Source: CAZAMT01 sp964486145
GTDB taxonomy: Bacteria; Bacteroidota; Bacteroidia; Bacteroidales; JAAAOM01
Length of the DNA stretch: 31,205 bases
Assembly: GCA_964486145.1 (NCBI GenBank)
Contig: CAZAMT010000015.1
Coordinates: forward strand, 1 to 31,205
Direction: 5' to 3'
Each line of letters opens with the position of its first letter. Positions within the stretch are counted from its first letter, which is position 1. The notes below the pieces were generated by a model, which did no database searches, had not been told where the DNA came from, and saw only the letters and a list, made by a program, of their open reading frames with translations. The position numbers and the translations under genes are program-made. Below are positions 1 to 8,032 of this stretch, piece after piece.

Positions 1-117
1 GTAGTGCTTGCTCCGCTGAAGCTATACGAAAGCGCAGTGTGCCTCTGTCATTATCTCAGATAACTTGCCCGGCAATCGGCGGATAGCTTGCTCCGATTTG
101 TCGGAGGTCTGTTTCAT
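1..117 (-). repeat. Dispersed palindromic repeat, left copy (probably continues beyond window)
   Basis: Read on the minus strand, positions 117 to 64 match the last 54 bases of the window (31152-31205) at 48 of 54 positions, in inverted orientation. Both copies contain a stem CTCCGA/TCGGAG whose 4-base loop differs between them, and a second short stem around the CCG/CGG pair. Further outward (1-63) is another palindrome, TTATCTcAGATAA, and a GC-richer stretch unlike the AT-rich surroundings. The copy starts about 10 bases after the tetR stop codon, so its hairpins could also end tetR transcription. An ATG-initiated frame (117 to 22) exists but looks fortuitous. The repeat identity is seen directly; the element class (REP- or MITE-like) is inference. 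Confidence 0.7.
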
Positions 118-126
118 CATGTTTAA

Positions 127-804
127 TCAAAGCAAATAATATCCGAGTTTGTCATTGATTTCCATTTCTTTATCAGACGGTTTCACATTTCTATGAATGA
201 AAATATCCTTGATTTTTTGTTTAAATCTTTCAAGCAAATCATCTGAAAACATCTCAGGAGCAAATGCATACATCAGCGTAAAACCTTTAAAAATTGATGA
301 AAACATAATAATGGCAAGCTCAGGATCATTAAAATTTTGTTTCACAAAATAGTTGAGGATGATTTGCTGATTTGATTGAATTTTCGATTGGGTGCTTTCT
401 TTCATTAGAAAATCCATCACATCTTTTTGCATAGTCAATTGATAAAACAACCGCCATTCTTTTGGGTTATCAACCAGAGTTTTAAAAAACTCATCAAAAA
501 AGTGCTCAGCTTCTTCCGGCGTAATCTGTTCATCATGATTTGGATCAAGCAAATCTATAATGCGCTGCATGATATCATGAAAAAGCTCTGAAAGTAACTG
601 CTCCTTGCTATCAAAGTAGTTGTACAACAAACCCTTTGAAATGGCAGCTTTGCGTGCAATCTTTGCAATTGATGTTTGATGAAATCCTTCATTTGCAAAA
701 AGTTCAAGAGCTGCCCCCTTTATAATTTCCCGCTTCTCCTTTCGTATAATCTCGTATTGTTCTTCTGTTCTTGGACTCATTGGATTAATATTATTATTAT
801 TCAT
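127..804 (-). CDS. TetR/AcrR-family transcriptional regulator
   Basis: 225-residue one-component repressor. The N-terminal helix-turn-helix spans roughly residues 25-70 and shows the family signature: ALELFANEGFHQTSIAKIA, then GLLYNYFDSKEQL. The C-terminal ligand/dimer domain (about 85-215) is divergent, as is normal, so the inducer cannot be read from sequence. Start: the ATG at 804 gives an unusual Asn-rich leader (MNNNN); an internal Met at residue 9 is an alternative. A GGAGA lies upstream of 804. It is divergent from the peptidase E gene, and the intergenic region holds two near-identical operator-like repeats, suggesting autorepression and possibly control of the neighbour. Family is certain; target and ligand unknown. 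Confidence 0.93.
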   Translation of the reverse strand: MNNNNINPMSPRTEEQYEIIRKEKREIIKGAALELFANEGFHQTSIAKIARKAAISKGLLYNYFDSKEQLLSELFHDIMQRIIDLLDPNHDEQITPEEAEHFFDEFFKTLVDNPKEWRLFYQLTMQKDVMDFLMKESTQSKIQSNQQIILNYFVKQNFNDPELAIIMFSSIFKGFTLMYAFAPEMFSDDLLERFKQKIKDIFIHRNVKPSDKEMEINDKLGYYLL

Positions 805-836
805 TAAACCTTGAAAATCTCCTGTTTTTCATTTTA

Positions 837-857
837 TTTTGATTGAACGTTTAGTCA
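837..857. promoter_or_regulatory. Candidate TetR operator, copy 1
   Basis: A 21-base direct repeat whose core is TTGAACGTTTAGTCA. The second copy at 904-924 has a single mismatch, 67 bases away. The core is a partial dyad (TTGA..C.....G.TCA), as expected for TetR-family operators. It lies within the untranslated leader or promoter of the tetR gene at 127-804. Confidence 0.55.
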
Positions 858-903
858 TTTTTGACCTCAAAAAAAAGCTGATGCATTGCTTCAACTTTAT
901 TGT

Positions 904-924
904 TTTTGATTGAACGTTTGGTCA
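904..924. promoter_or_regulatory. Candidate TetR operator, copy 2
   Basis: Second copy of the repeat, core TTGAACGTTTGGTCAA, a better dyad than copy 1 (TTGA/TCAA ends). It lies about 45-75 bases upstream of the likely peptidase E promoter (imperfect -7 TACCTTTA near 997-1004), so the regulator could act on both divergent genes. Binding by the adjacent TetR is inferred from position and symmetry. Confidence 0.55.
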
Positions 925-1038
925 AAGATAAAAATTATAAATAAATTTTGCAAGTTTTTAATCGAATTTTTGAAAAAAAAACTTTACTTTTTTTATTACC
1001 TTTATATAACTGATTTCAAACTAATTAAAAATTGCACC

Positions 1039-1749
1039 ATGAAACTACTGTTACTCAGCAATTCAACAAACGCCGGAGAAGAATACCTGGTTTATGCTGA
1101 AAAATATATCAAAGATTTTCTTAAAAACGAGACACGTGCTCTTTTATTCATCCCCTATGCAGCAGTATCTTTTGGTTACGATGAATATGAAGATAAAGTA
1201 AAAACAAAATTTAATGACTGGGGTTACGAGATTACCTCCATTCACCGCTATAAAGATCAAGTAAATGCGATTAACAATGCCGGGGGTATTGTTGTTGGTG
1301 GCGGAAACACCTTTCACTTACTGCACCAATTACAAAAGCTTCATTTACTGGCACCTTTATCAGGAATGGTAAAAACGGGAATACCTTACATCGGCTGGAG
1401 TGCCGGTTCGAATGTCACCTGTCCTACGATTATGACCACCAACGACATGCCTGTAATTGAGCCAAAAAATTTCAATGCCCTTCAACTCATACCCTTTCAA
1501 ATCAATCCGCACTATGTTGATGCCAATCCTGATGGTCATGCCGGCGAAACCAGGGAGGAACGTATTAACGAATTTATACAGGTGAATCCTTCCGTTTATG
1601 TTGCAGGATTAAGAGAAGGAACTGCCTTTCATATTGAAAATAATATTATTCACTTATTAGGAAATAAGCCTGTCAGGATATTTAAAAATGGCATTCAACC
1701 GCTTGAACTGGGCAACCGAGATAATTATGACTTTTTATTACATTCCTGA
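1039..1749 (+). CDS. pepE: Peptidase E (alpha-aspartyl dipeptidase, family S51)
   Basis: 236-residue cytoplasmic serine peptidase that cleaves dipeptides with N-terminal aspartate. The reading frame is open from 910, but homology begins at the ATG at 1039 (MKLLLLSNST), preceded by an A-rich leader, so this start is preferred. Catalytic Ser121 sits in the nucleophile elbow GWSAGSN; Asp136 (TTNDMP) and His158 (INPHY) match the Ser-Asp-His arrangement known for E. coli PepE. The VGGGNTF turn and GETREERI segment are also characteristic. Length is normal for the family (about 229-236). It is divergent from tetR, with two operator-like repeats between, and convergent with gltD. Confidence 0.95.
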   Translation: MKLLLLSNSTNAGEEYLVYAEKYIKDFLKNETRALLFIPYAAVSFGYDEYEDKVKTKFNDWGYEITSIHRYKDQVNAINNAGGIVVGGGNTFHLLHQLQKLHLLAPLSGMVKTGIPYIGWSAGSNVTCPTIMTTNDMPVIEPKNFNALQLIPFQINPHYVDANPDGHAGETREERINEFIQVNPSVYVAGLREGTAFHIENNIIHLLGNKPVRIFKNGIQPLELGNRDNYDFLLHS

Positions 1750-1799
1750 ATCAACAATTGTTCGAAACGGGATATTATGATTTGATAATGACAGAAATT

Positions 1800-3218
1800 C
1801 TATTTACCTAAATACGTATCAACACTTTTTGCAGCTCTCCTGCCGGCATCAATGGCCCGAACAACAAGGCTTGCTCCCATGACAGCATCTCCGGTAGCAA
1901 AAACTTTCTCTTTTGACGTTTGATAATTTTGTTGTACCTTGATGTTGCCCCGATGGTCGTATTCCAGTCCAAATCCATCAACGATACCTTCATGGAAAGG
2001 ATGAACAAACCCCATGGAAAGTAACACCAAATCAGCATTTAATTTCTTTTTGGTATCCAATTTCTCATTCATCATGAATTTCCCATCTTTCTTTTCCCAA
2101 CTCACTTCAGCCACTTCAATTTTATTGACAGCACCATTTTTACCAATAAATTTTTTTGTTGCCGTTCCCCAAATTCGTTTACAACCCTCCTCATGTGAAC
2201 TGGAAGTTCGCAGGGTATTTCCCCAGTAAGGCCATGGATTATCAAAACTCCTTTTTGTTGGCGGCTTTGGAAGTATTTCAATCTGAGTAATGCTTTTTGC
2301 TCCCTGTCGTGCAGATGTTCCAACACAGTCCGAACCGGTATCTCCACCACCAATCACAACCACATCCTTATCTTTCGCTGAAATTTTCTCTTCTTCAGGA
2401 ATTTTTACTCCCCGGACAAGCTTGTTTTGCTGCGTTAAAAACTCCATTGCAAAATGTATGCCTTTCAATTCTCTTCCGGCAACGGGTAAATCCCGTGGTT
2501 TCATGGCTCCGATTGTAAGACATACTGCATCAAATTCCTTTAGCAATTTCTCTCCTGATATATCCTGGCCTACATGTATATTTGTTTTAATTATCAAGCC
2601 TTCATCCACCAGGATTTGTAAACGCCGGTCGATCACGTGTTTGTTGAGCTTAAAATCAGGAATACCATATCTTAACAAACCACCGATGGCATCATCCTTT
2701 TCAAAAAGAGTAACAGTATGTCCCCATTTATTTAACAAGTCGGCACAAGCAAGACCTGCCGGGCCCGAACCAACCACCGCCACCTTTTTACCTGTTCTGT
2801 ATGCCGGAGGACTTGGTTGGATATAACCAAGTTCAAAGGCCTTTTCTGCAACGGATGACTCATTCTCCCTAATGGTTACGGGATCCTCTCCAATGTTTAA
2901 TACACAAGCATGTTCGCATGGTGCGGGACAGATTTTTCCTGTAAACTCCGGAAAGTTATTGGTTACATGCAAAATATCGGATGCCTTTTCCCAGTCACCT
3001 TTATAAATGGCATCCTGCCATTCGGGCATGTTGTTCATAATTGGGCATCCCCATTGGCAAAACGGGATACCACAGTCCATGCACCTTGCTGCCTGATCTT
3101 TGCGATCCTTCTCATCAAGGATCTGCTCAACTTCACTGAAATCTTTAATTCTCTCACTTACAGGTCGATAACCTCCCAGTTTCCTGTCAATTTCTAAAAA
3201 TCCTTTTGGATTACCCAT
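1800..3218 (-). CDS. gltD: Glutamate synthase (NADPH) small subunit
   Basis: 472-residue beta subunit that takes electrons from NADPH through FAD and 4Fe-4S clusters to the GltB subunit. Two N-terminal cysteine clusters (CMDCGIPFCQWGCP near residue 45, and CPAPCEHAC near 97) bind the 4Fe-4S centres. The FAD Rossmann motif VVGSGPAGLACADLL (about 147-161) and the NADPH motif VVIGGGDTGSDC (about 288) follow, and ATGDAVMGASLVVRAI near the C-terminus is the conserved FAD-contact segment. Length is typical. The gene follows gltB by 34 bases on the same strand, so the two subunits are almost certainly co-transcribed. Convergent with pepE; no obvious terminator is visible in the 50-base gap. Confidence 0.97.
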   Translation of the reverse strand: MGNPKGFLEIDRKLGGYRPVSERIKDFSEVEQILDEKDRKDQAARCMDCGIPFCQWGCPIMNNMPEWQDAIYKGDWEKASDILHVTNNFPEFTGKICPAPCEHACVLNIGEDPVTIRENESSVAEKAFELGYIQPSPPAYRTGKKVAVVGSGPAGLACADLLNKWGHTVTLFEKDDAIGGLLRYGIPDFKLNKHVIDRRLQILVDEGLIIKTNIHVGQDISGEKLLKEFDAVCLTIGAMKPRDLPVAGRELKGIHFAMEFLTQQNKLVRGVKIPEEEKISAKDKDVVVIGGGDTGSDCVGTSARQGAKSITQIEILPKPPTKRSFDNPWPYWGNTLRTSSSHEEGCKRIWGTATKKFIGKNGAVNKIEVAEVSWEKKDGKFMMNEKLDTKKKLNADLVLLSMGFVHPFHEGIVDGFGLEYDHRGNIKVQQNYQTSKEKVFATGDAVMGASLVVRAIDAGRRAAKSVDTYLGK

Positions 3219-3252
3219 ATCGTAAATCTTTTAATATTCAACATTCAATGCA

Positions 3253-6200
3253 TCAATACTGGTAGTGTGGTTCATCTTCTGTATGTCTGATCTTACGTCG
3301 TAATTTTGCAATTTTCTGTTCTTCCATTACTTTCTTATATTCAAACGGAATTACCTTGATGAACCGTGGCAGGTATTCATCCCAGTTCACAAGAATTTTC
3401 TCAGCCAGTATACTTCGGGTATACATGTAATGATTGTTGATCAATTCCTGTAATTCCTTGATATCGTCCAGATCTCCTACAGGTGTTAATTCAACCAGCC
3501 CCTGGTTACAGTAATAACTGAAATTTCCTGTTGTGTCAAGCACATAGGCAATTCCACCACTCATACCTGCTGCAAAATTACGCCCTGTAGTACCGAGAAC
3601 TACCGTTCGCCCCCCGGTCATGTATTCACAGCAATGATCACCAACCCCTTCAATAACCGCATTTGCACCACTGTTTCGTACACAGAACCGTTCTCCGGCC
3701 ACGCCACGGATGTATATTTCACCTGCAGTTGCACCGTAAAGAACCGTGTTTCCAATAATAATATTTTCCTGAGGAACAAAAGTTGAACCATCCGGGGGAG
3801 TTACAATAATTCTTCCCCCGGCGAGTCCTTTACCGAGATAGTCATTGGTATCCCCTTCCAGATGAAATGTTACCCCATTCACTAAAAACGCACCGAAACT
3901 TTGTCCGGCCGAACCATTAAATTTACAGAACAATGTATCCTTTGGAAGGCCTGATTTTCCGTGTATCTTTGTAATTTCACCGGATAACATGGCACCGGTG
4001 GTTCGATCTGTATTGTGAATTTCAGATGAAATCCAAACTTTTTCTTTGTTTTTTATGGCCCTGTTTGCCTTTTTAATCAGCTCCAGGTCAAGAATATCTT
4101 CAATTTTATGTTTTTGCAGGCACACACAATAAGTTGGATGTTTGGTAGCTTCTTTTGGAACATACGTAAGCTTAGAAAAATCCAGCGTTTTTGCCTTCCA
4201 GTGTGTAATATCTGTTCTTGGAAGCAGCAAATCTGCACGACCTACAATGTCATCAAATTTTCTGAATCCCATTTGGGCCAGGTACTCCCTGATCTCTTCG
4301 GCAACAAAGTGAAAGAAATTGATGACATGCTCTGATTTTCCCATAAAGCGTTTCCTCAATCTTTTATCCTGTGTTGCTACCCCAACCGGACACGTATTGA
4401 GATGACACTTTCGCATCATCACACATCCGAGAACAATGAGCGCTGAGGTTGCAAAACCAAATTCTTCTGCTCCCAGTAAACCCGCGTATATTACATCCAT
4501 GCCGGTTTTCATCTGCCCATCGGTTTGTAGACGTACACGGTCACGCAAATTATTAATTACAAGCGTTTGCTGAACTTCTGAGATTCCAAGTTCCATAGGT
4601 AATCCTGCATGTTTGATGGAACTTGCAGGGCTGGCTCCGGTACCTCCTTCGGTACCACTTATCGTAATATTGTCAGCATATGCTTTTGCGACACCGGCAG
4701 CAATGGTACCCACACCTTTCACCGAAACCAATTTTACATTAATTTTCGCCGTTGGATTCACATTCTTGAGGTCAAAAATTAACTGTGCTAAATCCTCAAT
4801 CGAATAAATATCATGATGAGGAGGAGGTGAAATTAACGTTATACCCGGTGTGGAATGACGTATCTTGGCAATAATTTTATCCACTTTGTGTCCGGGAAGC
4901 TGGCCACCTTCACCAGGTTTTGCTCCCTGTGCTATTTTTATTTGAATCTCATCGGCATTTACCAGGTAATTGGTAGTTACACCAAACCTGCCGGAAGCCA
5001 CCTGCTTAATAGCGCTCCTTGCATATGTTCCATCGGCCCGTGGTATAAATCTTTCGGGATCTTCACCACCTTCACCGGTGTTGCTTTTACCCCCGATTTG
5101 GTTCATGGCAACAGCAAGGGACTCATGAGCCTCTTTGCTGATGGAGCCAAACGACATGGCCCCGGTCACAAATCGTTTCATGATCTCGGTTGCAGGTTCT
5201 ACCTCGGAAATATCAATTGGCTTTTGAGCAGTCTTAAAATTAAAGCATCCCCTTAGAAACGCTGGTTTCCGGTTCTCATGATTCACAAGGGCGGTAAATT
5301 CTTTAAATTTATTATAATCCCTTGTTTTGGTTGCCCATTGCAGCAGACCAATCGTTTCAGGATTCCACGCATGATGTTCACCGTCTTTTCGATAATGGTA
5401 AATTCCTTGTGAATGGATTCGTTTTTGTGGATTGTTTACTTTTTCATATGCCTCCTGATGAGGAATTAAAGCTTCTTTTGCAATTTCTTTTAATCCAATA
5501 CCTCCAATTCTTGAATCAGTACCGGTGAAATACTTATCAATAACATTATTGGCAATTCCAATAGCTTCAAAAATCTGGGCCCCATGATAACTTCTCAGGG
5601 TTGAAATACCCATTTTGGATAGAATTTTCAACAATCCTTTATTGATTCCTTTGATGTAATTTTCACGGGCTTTGGCATATTCGATACCAATCTCACCGGA
5701 TTTTACAAGGTCATCAATCGCTGCAAACGCCATGTACGGATTTACCACACTTGCACCATATCCAAACAACAACGCAAAATGATTCACCTCCCTGGCTTCG
5801 GCAGTTTCAACAACCAGGCCAACCTGCATACGTTTCTTTGTTTTAATAAGGTGGTGATGTACAGCAGAAACTGCCAGTAATGAGGGAATGGGCGCCATTT
5901 TTTCATTCACTCCGCGATCGGAGAGAATGATAAAATGTTTGCCATTGTCTACCGCTTTTTCAGCATTTTGACATAATTCATCCAACGCATAACCAAGTGC
6001 ATTTTCACCATCATTTGCAGAAAACAGCATGGGAAGTGTAATGTTCGGGAAGTACTCACTATCCAGATCTTTTATCTTTTTCAGGTCTGTATTTGTTACT
6101 ATAGGTGATCGAAATTTTATCAATTTACAGTGATCTGCAGATTCTACCAATAAATTTTTTGAAACCGAGCCAATGTAGTTGGTTAGTGCCATGACCAAGC

Positions 6201-7791
6201 CCTCCCTGATGGGATCAATGGACGGATTTGTTACCTGTGCAAATAATTGTTTGAAATAATTGAACATTCGCTGCGGCTTTTCAGACATCACAGCCAATGG
6301 AGTATCATTACCCATGGAATGCACCGGTTCCTGACCTTCAATGGCCATTGGTTTAATCAATACCTCCAGGTCTTCCTTGGTATACCCAAAAATTTTTAAA
6401 AATGATTTATACTCATCTCCCATGGATGATGATACTCGTTGTTTTACCTTTATATCAGCAAGCTCCAGCCGGTTTTCTTTCAACCAGTTGGCATAAGGAT
6501 ATCGGCTTGTGAGCTGAGCTTTTAGTTCATCATCGGGAATAATGATTCCAAATTTTGTATCAACCAGTAAAATTTTACCAGGCCGCAATCTTCCTTTTTC
6601 CTTTATTTTTTCGGGTGGAAAAATTTGCACCCCAACCTCCGACCCCATAACAATAAGATCATCTTTGGTAATGACATATCTTGAAGGGCGCAGTCCGTTG
6701 CGGTCGAGCGTACCACCAATATATCTGCCATCGGAAAATACAATGGATGCCGGCCCGTCCCAGGGTTCCATAATTGTGGAGTGATACTCATAAAATGCCT
6801 TTAAACTGGCTGGTATCGGATTTTTATCGTTCCATGATTCTGGTATAAGCATACTTAAGGCATGGGGAAGGGTTTTGCCTGTAAGCACGAGAAATTCAAG
6901 AGCATTATCGAGAGAAGCCGAATCACTTTTGTTTGGTTCAATGATGGGATAAAGTTTTTTCAGGTCATCTCCAAACAGTTTCGTTTTCAGGAGCGACTCT
7001 CTTGTTTGCATCCACATCCGGTTTCCCTTAATTGTGTTGATCTCACCATTGTGGGCCAAAAAGCGGAATGGTTGGGCTAAATCCCATGTTGGGAAAGTAT
7101 TGGTACTGAACCTGGAATGCACAAGGGCAATGGCACTTGTCATGTTTGGATCCCTCAAATCAATAAAGTATTGATCCAGTTGTTGGGGAGTGAGCATACC
7201 CTTATAAATCATTATTTTACTGGACAGGCTGGCTATATAGAATCCATACTTATTTTCCGGATCGATCTCCCGGCCTTTTGCTTCCGTTAATTTACGGACC
7301 ATGTACAACTTTCTTTCGAGTTCCTGTTGTTCGTAATTCCCGGTAACATAGATCTGTTTCATTATGGGTTCAGTGGAACGCGACATTTCGCCCAGAACCG
7401 AGTTATCAACCCTGATATCGTGAAAATCAATCACATCCAATCCCTCAGAAACACATGTATCTATCAATATTTTTTCACACTTCTGCCGGTCCTTTTCACC
7501 TTTTGGAAGAAATACAATTCCGGTACCATATTGTCCGGCTTCCGGTACTTTAATTCCTCTGGATTTAATAAATTCATGCGGTACCTGTATTAATATACCG
7601 GCTCCGTCGCCTGAAACATTGTCGGCACTCTCCGCCCCGCGATGGGTCATATTTATCAATACTTCCAGTCCTTTTTTAACGATGTCGTGCGATTTGATAC
7701 CTTTGATCTGGGTTACAAATCCTATCCCACAATTGTCATGCTCGTTTGCGGGATCATACAATCCCTGAGCTTTTGGAAATCCTTTTTGCAT
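3253..7791 (-). CDS. gltB: Glutamate synthase (NADPH) large subunit
   Basis: 1512-residue alpha subunit: releases ammonia from glutamine in an N-terminal Ntn amidotransferase domain, channels it about 30 angstroms, and adds it to 2-oxoglutarate at an FMN/3Fe-4S centre to give glutamate. Cys21 (EHDNCGIGF) is the expected N-terminal nucleophile after removal of a 20-residue propeptide. FMN-domain landmarks include GGKSNTGEGGEDPERF and SGTEGGTGASP. The 3Fe-4S ligands appear as C-x5-C-x4-C in CVMMRKCHLNTC. The C-terminal GXGXG beta-helix region (repeats of GxxG ending around GTTGRNFAAGMSGG) is complete. First gene of gltBD; its 241-base leader contains an attenuator-like structure. Confidence 0.97.
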   Translation of the reverse strand: MQKGFPKAQGLYDPANEHDNCGIGFVTQIKGIKSHDIVKKGLEVLINMTHRGAESADNVSGDGAGILIQVPHEFIKSRGIKVPEAGQYGTGIVFLPKGEKDRQKCEKILIDTCVSEGLDVIDFHDIRVDNSVLGEMSRSTEPIMKQIYVTGNYEQQELERKLYMVRKLTEAKGREIDPENKYGFYIASLSSKIMIYKGMLTPQQLDQYFIDLRDPNMTSAIALVHSRFSTNTFPTWDLAQPFRFLAHNGEINTIKGNRMWMQTRESLLKTKLFGDDLKKLYPIIEPNKSDSASLDNALEFLVLTGKTLPHALSMLIPESWNDKNPIPASLKAFYEYHSTIMEPWDGPASIVFSDGRYIGGTLDRNGLRPSRYVITKDDLIVMGSEVGVQIFPPEKIKEKGRLRPGKILLVDTKFGIIIPDDELKAQLTSRYPYANWLKENRLELADIKVKQRVSSSMGDEYKSFLKIFGYTKEDLEVLIKPMAIEGQEPVHSMGNDTPLAVMSEKPQRMFNYFKQLFAQVTNPSIDPIREGLVMALTNYIGSVSKNLLVESADHCKLIKFRSPIVTNTDLKKIKDLDSEYFPNITLPMLFSANDGENALGYALDELCQNAEKAVDNGKHFIILSDRGVNEKMAPIPSLLAVSAVHHHLIKTKKRMQVGLVVETAEAREVNHFALLFGYGASVVNPYMAFAAIDDLVKSGEIGIEYAKARENYIKGINKGLLKILSKMGISTLRSYHGAQIFEAIGIANNVIDKYFTGTDSRIGGIGLKEIAKEALIPHQEAYEKVNNPQKRIHSQGIYHYRKDGEHHAWNPETIGLLQWATKTRDYNKFKEFTALVNHENRKPAFLRGCFNFKTAQKPIDISEVEPATEIMKRFVTGAMSFGSISKEAHESLAVAMNQIGGKSNTGEGGEDPERFIPRADGTYARSAIKQVASGRFGVTTNYLVNADEIQIKIAQGAKPGEGGQLPGHKVDKIIAKIRHSTPGITLISPPPHHDIYSIEDLAQLIFDLKNVNPTAKINVKLVSVKGVGTIAAGVAKAYADNITISGTEGGTGASPASSIKHAGLPMELGISEVQQTLVINNLRDRVRLQTDGQMKTGMDVIYAGLLGAEEFGFATSALIVLGCVMMRKCHLNTCPVGVATQDKRLRKRFMGKSEHVINFFHFVAEEIREYLAQMGFRKFDDIVGRADLLLPRTDITHWKAKTLDFSKLTYVPKEATKHPTYCVCLQKHKIEDILDLELIKKANRAIKNKEKVWISSEIHNTDRTTGAMLSGEITKIHGKSGLPKDTLFCKFNGSAGQSFGAFLVNGVTFHLEGDTNDYLGKGLAGGRIIVTPPDGSTFVPQENIIIGNTVLYGATAGEIYIRGVAGERFCVRNSGANAVIEGVGDHCCEYMTGGRTVVLGTTGRNFAAGMSGGIAYVLDTTGNFSYYCNQGLVELTPVGDLDDIKELQELINNHYMYTRSILAEKILVNWDEYLPRFIKVIPFEYKKVMEEQKIAKLRRKIRHTEDEPHYQY

Positions 7792-7824
7792 ATTCCTGTT
7801 GTTTTTTATAAATCAACCTTTTAA

Positions 7825-7888
7825 AGATAAAAAAGCCATTCCCGGGTTGAGAATGGCCATTCCTTAATCAGGTAGATATACCATTCTC
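7825..7888 (-). promoter_or_regulatory. Attenuator-like leader of gltB (competing hairpins)
   Basis: In the transcript (minus strand), 7857-7851 and 7841-7835 form a GCCATTC/GAATGGC stem with a 9-base loop, followed immediately by six U residues (7834-7829): a convincing intrinsic terminator 34 bases ahead of the gltB start. An upstream segment, GAGAATGG (7888-7881), is perfectly complementary to CCATTCTC (7856-7849), which overlaps the 5' arm of that terminator, so the two hairpins cannot coexist. A third option is the 12-base palindrome GAATGGCCATTC at 7851-7862. The layout resembles a terminator/antiterminator switch. Alternatively the hairpin simply ends the upstream citrate synthase transcript, whose stop lies 175 bases earlier. 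Confidence 0.5.
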
Positions 7889-7937
7889 ATGTTTTTATCT
7901 TAACCTTTTTGAGTATTATTTTAATTCTCAGCGCCAT
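7887..7937 (-). CDS. Possible 16-residue leader peptide upstream of gltB
   Basis: A 17-codon frame encoding MALRIKIILKKVKIKT, preceded by AGAGG about 8 bases ahead of its ATG. Its stop codon overlaps the start of the antiterminator arm (7881-7888). It would be translated from a transcript beginning near a Bacteroidota-like -7 element TATCTTTA (7964-7971, one mismatch to TAnnTTTG; no good -33 TTG seen). The peptide is strikingly basic and Ile/Lys rich, not rich in Gln or Glu. Translation is not demonstrated. The position relative to the competing hairpins is the only reason to consider it. Confidence 0.25.
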   Translation of the reverse strand: MALRIKIILKKVKIKT

Positions 7938-8032
7938 TTTTATATCCTCTGATTTGCAAAATGTAAAGATAACAAGTTTTTGGGAGAGAATAAAAAAGCA
8001 TCATCAATCATTAACAGAACTTTAACAGCAAT

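Noticed and set aside
2290..2826. Long open frame (178 codons) on the plus strand opposite gltD.
   Set aside because: It is fully antisense to a well-conserved gltD, has no recognisable domain and no start signals. A shadow of the real gene.
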